A stretch of 64,000 nt of DNA from positions 120,161 to 184,160 of the forward strand of contig NZ_AVPT01000004.1 in assembly GCF_000768335.1 (NCBI RefSeq), given 5' to 3'. Within the stretch, counting starts at the first letter, position 1. Every line of letters begins with the position of its first letter. The stretch comes from Lysobacter arseniciresistens ZS79 (GTDB lineage Bacteria; Pseudomonadota; Gammaproteobacteria; Xanthomonadales; Xanthomonadaceae). The translations under genes and the position numbers were made by a program. The notes under the pieces are model-generated. The model did no database searches, was not told where the DNA came from, and saw nothing but the letters and a program-made list of their open reading frames with translations. This document shows positions 53,362-60,573 of this stretch, piece by piece.

Positions 53362-53477
53362 CCGGCAAGCTTAACGCGCGACCCGGCGGGCGTCGCTGCA
53401 TGCGCCGGCGCATGGAGGCCACGCCGGTCGCGAAGGCGGGTTTAAACCATCCGTGCCGCCGGTTCATCCGAGTGACT
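53362..53477. promoter_or_regulatory. Divergent control region of kynurenine operon and ECF sigma gene, with two palindromes
   Basis: A perfect 16-base palindrome CATGCGCCGGCGCATG lies at 53399-53414, 38 bases before the dehydrogenase start. A 10-base AT-centred palindrome GGTTTAAACC lies at 53439-53448, nearer the sigma gene. Either may be an operator; no known kynurenine regulator gene (KynR/Lrp type) is in the window. Confidence 0.45.
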
Positions 53478-54080
53478 ATGCTGACCGCCGTGATCGACCT
53501 GCCGACCGAAGCCGAACCCGCGCGCGCCGCCGATGCTCCGGTGGCCGACGATGAGCGCGAGCTGGTCGCGGCGGCGGCGAAGGGCGGGGTGGCGGCGTTC
53601 GAGCAGCTGTACCGGCGGCACGTCGGCCGCGTCCACGGCGTGATCGGGCGGCTGGTCGGCACCCGCGGCGCGCGCGCCGACGACCTCACGCAGGAGGCCT
53701 TCGTGCGTGCGTGGCAGGCGCTGCCGGCGTTCCGCTTCGAGGCCGCGTTTTCGACCTGGCTGCACCGGCTGGCGGTCAACACCGCGCTGATGGAGTTGCG
53801 CCGGCGACGCACCCGCCCGCAGGACGACGGCGAGGATGACGCCTTCGACGTGCTCGGCACCGTCGACTCGGCCGGGCAGACCACCGCGCTGTCGATGGAC
53901 CTGGAGCGCGCCGTCGCCAGCCTGCCGCCGCGCGCCCGCGCCGTGCTGGTGCTGTACGACGTGGAAGGCTGGAAGCACGAGGAGATCGCCACCGAGCTGG
54001 GCATGGCGGTGGGCAGTTCCAAGGCGCAATTGCACCGAGCGCGCGGCCTGTTGCGCGAGCGGTTGGGAGCACACGCATGA
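53478..54080 (+). CDS. ECF-type RNA polymerase sigma factor
   Basis: 200 residues. Sigma region 2 (about 40-105) includes LYRRHVGRVHGVIGRLVG and DDLTQEAFVRAWQALPAFRFEAAFSTWLHRLAVNTALMELRRR. Region 4 (about 135-195) has SLPPRARAVLVLYDVEGWKHEEIATELGMAVGSSKAQLHRARGLLRERL. There are no regions 1 or 3, so it is an ECF sigma factor. ATG at 53478 has no clear ribosome binding site. It overlaps the next gene, its likely anti-sigma, by 4 bases. Confidence 0.93.
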   Translation: MLTAVIDLPTEAEPARAADAPVADDERELVAAAAKGGVAAFEQLYRRHVGRVHGVIGRLVGTRGARADDLTQEAFVRAWQALPAFRFEAAFSTWLHRLAVNTALMELRRRRTRPQDDGEDDAFDVLGTVDSAGQTTALSMDLERAVASLPPRARAVLVLYDVEGWKHEEIATELGMAVGSSKAQLHRARGLLRERLGAHA

Positions 54081-54598
54081 CCGGTGACAACCACAACGAC
54101 ATCGACGGCGCCCTGCGCTGGCGGTTGCGCGCCATGCGCCAGGACGGCGCACCCGGGCGCGACCTCTGGCCGGGCATCGAGGCCGCGCTGGTCCGCCCGC
54201 CGGCCGCCCGCCCGCGGCGGCGCCTGCTGGTGCCGGTCGCGCTGGCCGCGAGCCTGCTGGCGGTGATCGGCTTTGCCGGCTGGTGGATGCCGGGCAGTCC
54301 CGGCACGACGGACGCTGTGCGGATGGCCGACACCGCAGCCGCGCCGCCCACCCTGGTCCAGCGCGAGGTCGCCGGCATGACTAGGCAGTACGATGCCGCG
54401 CTGGTCGAACTCGACGCCTCTGGCGCTGCCCCCGTGGGCGATGCGGCCTACCGGACCGCCCTCGACGAACTCGACCGCAGCGCCGGGATCATCCTCGACG
54501 CGCTCGCCCACGACCCCGACTCGCGCCTGCTGCTGCAGCAGCTGCGCCGCACCTATGCCCGGCGGCTCGCCCTGTCCCAGCGCGCCGCCCTCAGTTGA
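54077..54598 (+). CDS. Candidate single-span anti-sigma factor
   Basis: 173 residues: a short cytoplasmic N-terminal part (1-49), one membrane span (about 50-70, LLVPVALAASLLAVIGFAGWW) and a periplasmic alpha-helical domain (about 95-173). No zinc-binding HxxxCxxC motif is seen. Overlap with the sigma gene (ATGA) and topology support an anti-sigma role. Not matched to a named family. Confidence 0.75.
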   Translation: MTGDNHNDIDGALRWRLRAMRQDGAPGRDLWPGIEAALVRPPAARPRRRLLVPVALAASLLAVIGFAGWWMPGSPGTTDAVRMADTAAAPPTLVQREVAGMTRQYDAALVELDASGAAPVGDAAYRTALDELDRSAGIILDALAHDPDSRLLLQQLRRTYARRLALSQRAALS

Positions 54599-54610
54599 TC
54601 CGGAGCCACC

Positions 54611-55531
54611 ATGAACCTTCGCCGCGCCATGCCCATCCCCGCCGTCGCCTGCGCCCTGCTGTTGGCCGCCAGCAGCGCCTGGGCCGACACCCCGATCGAC
54701 GAGACCCGCGCCCTCGACCCCGACGGCCGCGTCGAGATCGACAACCTCAAGGGCCGGATCGATGTCGAGGCCTGGGACCGGCCCGAGGTGAAGATCACCG
54801 GCTCGCTCGGCGAGGGCGTCGAGAAGCTGGAGATCGACGGCAACGGGCGCAGCCTCAGCGTGCGGGTCAAGTACCCCAGCCGCGGCGGCTTCGGCCTGCT
54901 GTCGTCCGACAACACCGGCCCGACCCGGCTGCACCTGATGGTGCCGATCCGCGCCGACCTGGAGATCGACTCGGTCGCGGCCGATGTCGACGTGATGGGC
55001 GTGGCGCTGTCGGAGGTGTCGATCGACAGCGTCAGCGGCAACGTCACCGTGGTCGGCGCGCCGCGTGAACTGTCGATCGAGAGCGTCAGCGGCGACCTGC
55101 GCGTGACCAGCAACAGCCGCGAGGTCGACCTCGCCACCGTCAGCGGCGACATCCGTCTGGGCGGGCGGCTGGACGGCGAGGTCAACGTGGGCACCGTGTC
55201 CGGCGACGCCGATATCGCGGTGCACGAGTCGAGCGTGCGCTCGGTGTCGGTGGCCACGGTGTCGGGCGACATCGCGCTTCGCACCGCGCTGGCGCCGGGC
55301 GGCGAGATCGCGATGGAGTCGGTCAGCGGCGACATCGACCTGCGGTTGCCGGCCGGCCTGTCGGCGCAGGTGCGCGGCGAGAGCTTCAGTGGCGACCTGG
55401 ACGCGCCGGACGCGCGGATCGAGCGGCCGCGGCACGGTCCGGGGGCAAGCTTCGAGCACCGCTACGGCAGCGGCGACGGCGAGATCTCGGTCGAGACGTT
55501 CTCCGGCGACGCCCGCCTGCGCCTGGACTGA
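54611..55531 (+). CDS. Secreted DUF4097-like beta-helix protein with VSGD repeats
   Basis: 306 residues with a signal peptide cut near SSAWA-DTP (about 25). From about residue 130 it carries eight repeats of about 20 residues built on (V/F)SG(D/N) (SVSGNVTV, SVSGDLRV, TVSGDIRL, TVSGDADI, TVSGDIAL, SVSGDIDL, SFSGDLDA, TFSGDARL), which should form a beta-solenoid. It is 12 bases after the anti-sigma gene and probably a target or sensor of that system. Function of DUF4097 proteins is unknown. Confidence 0.85.
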   Translation: MNLRRAMPIPAVACALLLAASSAWADTPIDETRALDPDGRVEIDNLKGRIDVEAWDRPEVKITGSLGEGVEKLEIDGNGRSLSVRVKYPSRGGFGLLSSDNTGPTRLHLMVPIRADLEIDSVAADVDVMGVALSEVSIDSVSGNVTVVGAPRELSIESVSGDLRVTSNSREVDLATVSGDIRLGGRLDGEVNVGTVSGDADIAVHESSVRSVSVATVSGDIALRTALAPGGEIAMESVSGDIDLRLPAGLSAQVRGESFSGDLDAPDARIERPRHGPGASFEHRYGSGDGEISVETFSGDARLRLD

Positions 55532-55552
55532 CCGTCGCCCCGGCCGGCGCGT

Positions 55553-56338
55553 TCAGAGCGAGCGCGTGCGGCCGCCGTCGACCGGCAGGTTGACGCCGGT
55601 GATGTAGGCGGCCGCCGGCGAGCACAGGAAGGCGATCGCGCTGGCGGTTTCCTCCGGCCGGGCGAAGCGGCCCAGCGGGATCTCGGCGACCATCGCGGCG
55701 AACACCTCCTCCTGGCTGCGGCCGCCACGTTCGGCATTGGTCGCGATGATCTGTTCGATGCGCGGGGTCTCGGTGGAGCCCGGCAGCACGTTGTTGACGG
55801 TGATTCCGCGCGGCGCCAGTTCGGTCGCCAGCGTCTTGGCCCAGCTGGCCACCGCCCAGCGCGTGGTGTTGGACACGCCGAGGCCGCGGATCGGTTCCTT
55901 CACCGAGGTCGATATGACGTTGACAATGCGGCCGCAGCCGTCGCGCTCCATGCCCGGCACCACCGCCTCCGCCAGCACGTGGTTGGCGAGCAGGTGCTGG
56001 CGGTACGCGGCCTCGAACGCCGCCGGGTCGGTGCCGCGGATCGTGCCCGGCGCCGGGCCGCCGCTGTTGTTGACGAGGATGTGGACCGGCTTGCCGGCGA
56101 CCAGCGCCTCTACCTTCGCCCGAAGGCGGTCGATGTCCGTGGCGTCGGCGGCGAGCCAACCGTGCGCCTGCGCGCCCGTGCGCGGCAGTTGGCCGGCGAT
56201 GTCGCGCAACACGTCCTCGCGGCGCGCCAGCACGGTGACGTCGGCGCCGAGGCCGGCGAGTTCCTGCGCGGTGGCAAGGCCGATGCCCTGGCTGGCACCG
56301 CAGACCAGCGCATGCCGGCCGTGGAGGTTCAGGTCCAT
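55553..56338 (-). CDS. Atypical short-chain dehydrogenase/reductase
   Basis: 261 residues with a normal Rossmann start (CGASQGIGLATA, glycine motif 14-20) and NNSGG. The SDR active site is changed: after Ser143, the usual YxxxK reads SNTTR (Ser156, Arg160), so the tyrosine and lysine are both absent. The C-terminal ITGVNLPVDGG is normal. Such SDRs form a known divergent group, often called FabG-like but not shown to act as such. It follows two small genes in the asnS operon. Confidence 0.88.
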   Translation of the reverse strand: MDLNLHGRHALVCGASQGIGLATAQELAGLGADVTVLARREDVLRDIAGQLPRTGAQAHGWLAADATDIDRLRAKVEALVAGKPVHILVNNSGGPAPGTIRGTDPAAFEAAYRQHLLANHVLAEAVVPGMERDGCGRIVNVISTSVKEPIRGLGVSNTTRWAVASWAKTLATELAPRGITVNNVLPGSTETPRIEQIIATNAERGGRSQEEVFAAMVAEIPLGRFARPEETASAIAFLCSPAAAYITGVNLPVDGGRTRSL

Positions 56339-56372
56339 CGTCAGTCTCCCGGGGAGGCCCTGTCGGGCGTGG

Positions 56373-56714
56373 TCAATGGCGCGACGGCAGCTTCAGCACC
56401 ATGCGGCCCGCCAGTTCGTCATCGCTGCCGGTGGGTGGATCGAGCTCGGCAAGGGTGAAGCCGCGTGCAGCGGCGTCGTCCTCGTCCATCCCGTCGACCG
56501 CGCTGAACTCGGCGTCCATCAGCGCGGCGCGGGCGCTGTCCTCGCTGTCGTAGGCGAGCGTGTTGCCGTCGCTGTCGAACACCTCCGCGGTGCCGGCCTC
56601 GCGCACCCGCAGCCGTGCCCAGACCACGGTGCGGCCGATGGTGGCGAGCCACCACTGGTCGCGGGCGGTTGCGGTGGGCGCGGTGGTTTCGTCGTTCATG
56701 CGGATATCGCTCAT
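56373..56714 (-). CDS. Small acidic hypothetical protein
   Basis: 113 residues, no signal or membrane span. It has an N-terminal linker, WWLATIGRTVVWARLRVREAGTAEVFDSDGNTLAYDSEDSARAALMDAEFSAVDGMDEDDAAARGF in the centre, and an acidic character overall. I do not recognise the family. ATG at 56714 overlaps the stop of the membrane-protein gene by 4 bases, so it is translated with it. A second in-frame ATG 15 bases on is less likely because of that overlap. Confidence 0.65.
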   Translation of the reverse strand: MSDIRMNDETTAPTATARDQWWLATIGRTVVWARLRVREAGTAEVFDSDGNTLAYDSEDSARAALMDAEFSAVDGMDEDDAAARGFTLAELDPPTGSDDELAGRMVLKLPSRH

Positions 56715-57016
56715 GCAAGCGCCAGGGACAGCAGGTACAGGACGCCGGCGCCGACCAGCCCGGCGATGATGGTGCACAGCGCGACCCGTGCCGGGGTGGC
56801 GAGGCCGTCGAGGTTGCGGTCACCCTCGCTGCGGTAGCCGCCGCGCAGCAGCCAGGCCCAGGCCGACGGCCGGGCGAACGCGTTGCTGCCGAGGTTCGCC
56901 TCCAGCTGCGGATAGCGGTCGCGCACGTGCACCAGCATCAGCGGCCAGAAGATCACGAACGCGGTCGCACCGGCGATGGCCAGCGCGAGAAAGAGCAGGG
57001 CGAAGAACAGGATCAC
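56711..57016 (-). CDS. Small two-span membrane protein
   Basis: 101 residues from a GTG at 57016. Two hydrophobic segments (about 1-28 and 78-101) flank a hydrophilic centre (RDRYPQLEANLGSNAFARPSAWAWLLRGGYRSEGDRNLD). This layout resembles UspB-like small membrane proteins but sequence support is weak. It lies 21 bases after asnS and overlaps the following acidic protein gene. Confidence 0.68.
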   Translation of the reverse strand: MILFFALLFLALAIAGATAFVIFWPLMLVHVRDRYPQLEANLGSNAFARPSAWAWLLRGGYRSEGDRNLDGLATPARVALCTIIAGLVGAGVLYLLSLALA

Positions 57017-57037
57017 GTCGGCAACCTCGTCGGCCGG

Positions 57038-58438
57038 TCAGAACTCGGCCGTGCCCGGCGCGCGCGGGTAGGGAATCGCGTCGCGGATGTTGGACAGGCC
57101 GCACACGTAGACCACCAGCCGTTCGAAGCCCAGCCCGAAGCCCGAATGCGGCACCGAGCCGTAGCGGCGGAAATCGCGATACCACTGGTAGTGCTCCGGG
57201 TCGAGCCCGAACTGCGCCATGCGCGCGTCGAGCACGTCCAGCCGCTCCTCGCGCTGCGAGCCGCCGATGATCTCGCCGATGCCCGGCGCCAGCACGTCCA
57301 TTGCCGCGACGGTCCTGCCGTCGTCGTTGAGGCGCATGTAGAACGCCTTGATGTGCTCGGGGTAGTTGCTGACCACCACCGGGCGGCCGACGTGCTGCTC
57401 GGTCAGCCAGCGCTCGTGCTCGGTCTGCAGGTCCAGGCCCCACTCGACCGGGAAGTCGAACTTCTGCTTCGAGTCCTGCAGCAGCCTGATCGCGTCGGTG
57501 TAGTCGATCTGCTCGAACGGCGCGTTGATGAACGCCTCCAGCCGGGTCACCGCGTCCTTCTGCACGCGCTCGGCGATGAACGCCATGTCGTCGCCACGCT
57601 CGTCCAGCACCGCGCGGAACAGGTACTTGAGGAAGTCTTCGGCGACACGGGCGTTCTCGGCCAGGTCGGCGAAGGCGATTTCCGGCTCGACCATCCAGAA
57701 CTCGGCGAGGTGGCGGGTGGTGTTGGAGTTCTCCGCGCGGAAGGTCGGGCCGAAGGTGTAGACCTTGCTCAGCGCCAGGCAGTAGGCCTCGACGTTGAGC
57801 TGGCCGGACACGGTGAGGAAGGTCTCCTTGCCGAAGAAGTCGCGGCTGAAATCGACCTCGCCCTTCGCGTTGCGCGGCAGGTTGGCCATGTCCAGCGTGG
57901 AGACCCGGAACATCTGCCCGGCGCCCTCCGCGTCGGACGTGGTCACGATCGGCGTGCTGATCCAGAAGTAGCCGTTCTCGTGGAAGAACCGGTGCACCGC
58001 CTTGGACAGGCAGTCGCGGATGCGGGTGACCGCGCCGAACAGGTTGGTCCGCGGGCGCAGGTGGGCGACCTCGCGCAGGAACTCCAGCGAGTGCGCCTTG
58101 GGCTGGATCGGGTAGGTCTCCGGGTCGTCGACCCAGCCGACCACCTCGACCCTGCTGGCCTGGATCTCGAAGCCCTGGCCCTGGCCCTGCGACTCGACCA
58201 GCTCGCCGGTGGCGATCACCGAGCAGCCGGCGGTGAGGTGCTTCACCTCGGATTCGTAGTTGGACAGGGTGGCCGGCGCGACGACCTGGATCGGGGCGAA
58301 GCACGAGCCGTCGCTGACGTTGACGAAGCTCAGCCCCGCCTTGGAGTCGCGCCGGGTGCGGACCCAGCCGCGGACGGTGACTTCGCCGCCGACCGGCAGC
58401 CGGCCTGCGAGTGCGTGTTGCACGCTTGTCGTGGTCAT
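57038..58438 (-). CDS. asnS: Asparaginyl-tRNA synthetase
   Basis: Charges tRNA-Asn. 466 residues, the same as E. coli AsnS. OB-fold anticodon domain 1-110 ([28 protein letters not shown]), then the class IIb catalytic core with motif 2 ([21 protein letters not shown]) and motif 3 ([27 protein letters not shown]). Divergent from the Fe-S carrier gene; leads an operon with two small proteins and an SDR. Confidence 0.97.
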   Translation of the reverse strand: MTTTSVQHALAGRLPVGGEVTVRGWVRTRRDSKAGLSFVNVSDGSCFAPIQVVAPATLSNYESEVKHLTAGCSVIATGELVESQGQGQGFEIQASRVEVVGWVDDPETYPIQPKAHSLEFLREVAHLRPRTNLFGAVTRIRDCLSKAVHRFFHENGYFWISTPIVTTSDAEGAGQMFRVSTLDMANLPRNAKGEVDFSRDFFGKETFLTVSGQLNVEAYCLALSKVYTFGPTFRAENSNTTRHLAEFWMVEPEIAFADLAENARVAEDFLKYLFRAVLDERGDDMAFIAERVQKDAVTRLEAFINAPFEQIDYTDAIRLLQDSKQKFDFPVEWGLDLQTEHERWLTEQHVGRPVVVSNYPEHIKAFYMRLNDDGRTVAAMDVLAPGIGEIIGGSQREERLDVLDARMAQFGLDPEHYQWYRDFRRYGSVPHSGFGLGFERLVVYVCGLSNIRDAIPYPRAPGTAEF

Positions 58439-58549
58439 GGAGTGGTTCTCGTGGGGGCTCGGTCCAGCGGCACCGGCAGGCTTGAATCCCCGCCTGCCCG
58501 GGCCGATATCAAGGGGCGCAGTCTACCGGAGCGGTTCACCCCGCGCCGC

Positions 58550-58555
58550 TATAAT
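58550..58555 (+). promoter_or_regulatory. -10 element (TATAAT) for the Fe-S carrier gene
   Basis: Perfect TATAAT 43 bases before the start codon. No good -35. The asnS start lies 112 bases on the other side, so this 159-base gap (58439-58597) holds both promoters. Confidence 0.48.
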
Positions 58556-58597
58556 CGAGCGTGGCCACACGCTGTCGCAGCCACCACCGGAGCCCCC

Positions 58598-58936
58598 ATG
58601 CCCGTCAACCTGACCCCCGACGCGCTCGCCCGCGTCCAGCGTTACCTCGTCGAGACCCCCGATGCGATCGGCCTGCGCTTCGGCGTGACCCGCACCGGCT
58701 GTTCGGGCTGGCAGTACACCGCCGACCTGGCCAGGGACGAACGCGCCGGCGACACCGTGTTCGAGCAGGACGGCGTGCGGATCTACGTCGACGCGGTGAG
58801 CCTGCCGCAGGTGGAGGGCACCACCATCGACCTGGTGAAGCAGCGGCTGGGCGAGCAGTTCCTGTTCCGCAACCCCAACGCCAGCGCCGAGTGCGGCTGC
58901 GGCGAGAGCTTCACCACCGACGCCGATGTCGCCTGA
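58598..58936 (+). CDS. iscA: A-type iron-sulfur cluster carrier (IscA family)
   Basis: 112 residues. The three cluster ligands are Cys35 (GCSG), Cys99 and Cys101 (ECGCGESF), the same numbers as in E. coli IscA. It delivers Fe-S clusters to apoproteins. It is not inside an isc or suf operon, so it may be an ErpA-like or lone IscA; sequence alone does not fix which. ATG at 58598 chosen because MPVNLTPDAL matches the family start. Confidence 0.88.
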   Translation: MPVNLTPDALARVQRYLVETPDAIGLRFGVTRTGCSGWQYTADLARDERAGDTVFEQDGVRIYVDAVSLPQVEGTTIDLVKQRLGEQFLFRNPNASAECGCGESFTTDADVA

Positions 58937-58995
58937 ACGCGCCTCGGGGGCGGTTCGGCCCGATCTCCGCGTGACTGGCCGCCGGGCTCCGGAAC

Positions 58996-59004
58996 TGCCA
59001 TAAT
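58996..59004 (+). promoter_or_regulatory. Candidate extended -10 promoter of rpsF operon
   Basis: TGCCATAAT (TGn plus CATAAT) about 113 bases before the rpsF ATG. Leaves a leader of roughly 105 bases that contains the hairpin at 59078-59106. Confidence 0.42.
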
Positions 59005-59077
59005 GCGCGGCTTCCTCCGGCCTGGCCGGGGGAACCTTGCCCCACCTGCACGTCGCGGATCCCGCCCGGCAGGGGGG

Positions 59078-59106
59078 CTGTCCGGCCGCAAGGCCGATAT
59101 CCACAG
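59078..59106 (+). promoter_or_regulatory. rpsF leader hairpin, candidate S6:S18 autoregulatory site
   Basis: CTGT (59078-59081) pairs with ACAG (59103-59106), and inside it GGCC-GCAA-GGCC forms a tetraloop stem. The strands between are unequal, leaving a CC-containing asymmetric loop. The 3' arm runs into the AGGGAA ribosome binding site before the rpsF ATG. An rpsF leader hairpin with an exposed CCG that binds the S6:S18 pair is known in many bacteria. The match here is structural, not proven. Confidence 0.45.
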
Positions 59107-59116
59107 GGAAAACACC

Positions 59117-59563
59117 ATGCGTCATTACGAAGTCGTGTTCCTGGTCCACCCGGACCAGAGCGAGCAGGTGCCGGCCATGATCGAGCGCTACAAGGCGCTG
59201 ATCGAGGGCGGCGAGGGCAAGATCCACCGTCTCGAGGACTGGGGCCGCCGCCAGCTGGCGTACCCGATCGAGAACCTGGTCAAGGCCCACTACGTGCTGT
59301 TCAACATCGAGTGCAGCCAGGACGTGCTGAACGAGCTGGTCGACGGTTTCCGCTTCAACGACGCGGTGCTGCGCCACCTGGTCATGAAGCGCGACGCGGC
59401 CGACACCGAGCAGTCGCTGATCATGAAGTTCAAGGACGAGAAGGGCGACAAGCCCGAGCGTGGCGAGCGCCGCCGCCGTGACGACGACAGCAGTGACGGC
59501 GAGGGCGGCAAGTCCGACGCCGGTTCGGACGAGAAGTCCGACGACACCAACGAAGCCGCCTGA
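59117..59563 (+). CDS. rpsF: 30S ribosomal protein bS6
   Basis: 148 residues. Core domain 1-95 ([25 protein letters not shown], then [16 protein letters not shown] end) is standard. The tail is long and acidic ([24 protein letters not shown]), common in gammaproteobacteria where bS6 is modified by RimK glutamylation. First gene of rpsF-rpsR-rplI. ATG at 59117; AGGGAA ribosome binding site. Confidence 0.97.
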   Translation: MRHYEVVFLVHPDQSEQVPAMIERYKALIEGGEGKIHRLEDWGRRQLAYPIENLVKAHYVLFNIECSQDVLNELVDGFRFNDAVLRHLVMKRDAADTEQSLIMKFKDEKGDKPERGERRRRDDDSSDGEGGKSDAGSDEKSDDTNEAA

Positions 59564-59574
59564 GGAGCACGCAC

Positions 59575-59805
59575 ATGTCCAAGTTCTTCCGCCGCCGCAA
59601 GTTCTGCAAGTTCACCGCCGAGGGCGTCAAGGAGATCGACTACAAGGATCTCAACACCCTGCGCCAGTACCTGACCGAGACCGGCAAGATCGTCCCGTCG
59701 CGCGTCACCGGCACCAAGTCGAAGTACCAGCGCCAGCTGGCCACGGCCGTCAAGCGCGCGCGTTTCCTCGCGCTGATCCCGTACACCGACAACCACAACG
59801 CCTGA
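59575..59805 (+). CDS. rpsR: 30S ribosomal protein bS18
   Basis: 76 residues, the normal size. [47 protein letters not shown] is the family signature. 11 bases after rpsF behind GAGGAG. Partners bS6 on the ribosome platform. Confidence 0.98.
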   Translation: MSKFFRRRKFCKFTAEGVKEIDYKDLNTLRQYLTETGKIVPSRVTGTKSKYQRQLATAVKRARFLALIPYTDNHNA

Positions 59806-59876
59806 TCGGCCTCCCGGTCATTCGGACAGCCAGTGTTGCGGGGCCTGGGCCCCGCTAACGAATACGGAGCAACACC

Positions 59877-60329
59877 ATGCAACTGATCCTCCTGCAGAAC
59901 GTGCAGAACCTCGGCAAGCTCGGCGACAAGGTCGACGTCAAGCCGGGCTACGGCCGCAACTTCCTGGTCCCGCAGGGCAAGGCCGTGCCGGCCACCGCCG
60001 CCAACCTGGAAGAGTTCGAGGCGCGCCGCGCCGAGTACGAAGCCAAGGCCAAGGCCATGCACGACGAGGCCGAGGCCCGCCAGGCCAAGCTCGCCGACGT
60101 GTCGGTCACCATCCGCGCCAACGCCGCGACCGAAGGCAAGCTGTACGGTTCGATCACGAACCGCGACATCGCCGAGGCGCTGACCAAGGCCGGCTACCCG
60201 GTCGAGAAGTCCGAGGTGATCATGGGCGAGGGCGCCATCCGCCGCACCGGCGAGTACGAGGTCGTCGTCCACCTGCACGCCGACATCGAGTCCACCGTCA
60301 AGGTGGTCGTCGAGGGCGAAGTGGTCTGA
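59877..60329 (+). CDS. rplI: 50S ribosomal protein bL9
   Basis: 150 residues. N-terminal RNA-binding domain [36 protein letters not shown], long connecting helix about 40-75, C-terminal domain. GGAG precedes the ATG. Ends the rpsF-rpsR-rplI set; a hairpin follows. Confidence 0.98.
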   Translation: MQLILLQNVQNLGKLGDKVDVKPGYGRNFLVPQGKAVPATAANLEEFEARRAEYEAKAKAMHDEAEARQAKLADVSVTIRANAATEGKLYGSITNRDIAEALTKAGYPVEKSEVIMGEGAIRRTGEYEVVVHLHADIESTVKVVVEGEVV

Positions 60330-60353
60330 GTCCAACCGGCCGCTGATGCACGC

Positions 60354-60377
60354 GAGGGGCGCCGAAAGGCGCCCTTC
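60354..60377 (+). terminator. Hairpin terminator after rplI
   Basis: Arms 60354-60363 and 60368-60377 (GGGCGCC/GGCGCCC core, one mismatch near the base) with a GAAA loop. The T tract after it is short (TTCGTATTTG), so the terminator may be leaky into dnaB. Confidence 0.6.
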
Positions 60378-60459
60378 GTATTTGCGGCCGCCGGTTCCGT
60401 TCCCGTCGCAGCGGCTGCGACGGTGCCGTGCGACAACCCGGATGGCCTCCGGTGGCACG

Positions 60460-60480
60460 CTATCCACCCGATATCCACAG
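60460..60480 (+). other. DnaA-box-like sequences upstream of dnaB
   Basis: CTATCCACC (60460-60468) and ATATCCACA (60471-60479) are each close to the DnaA box TTATCCACA (two and one mismatches). They lie about 100 bases before the dnaB start. The 13-base string CCGATATCCACAG at 60468-60480 also occurs at 59094-59106 before rpsF. Binding not shown. Confidence 0.35.
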
Positions 60481-60573
60481 ACTTATCTGCAACGCCCCGG
60501 CGCGTCCGGCCCTACGATGGACCGTCGGCCCGCGTGCGCGTCGCAGCGATGGCCCCAGCCAGGACACTATCCA

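Noticed and set aside
60460..60480. An origin of replication
   Set aside because: Only two imperfect DnaA-like boxes and no dnaA, gidA or AT-rich region nearby.
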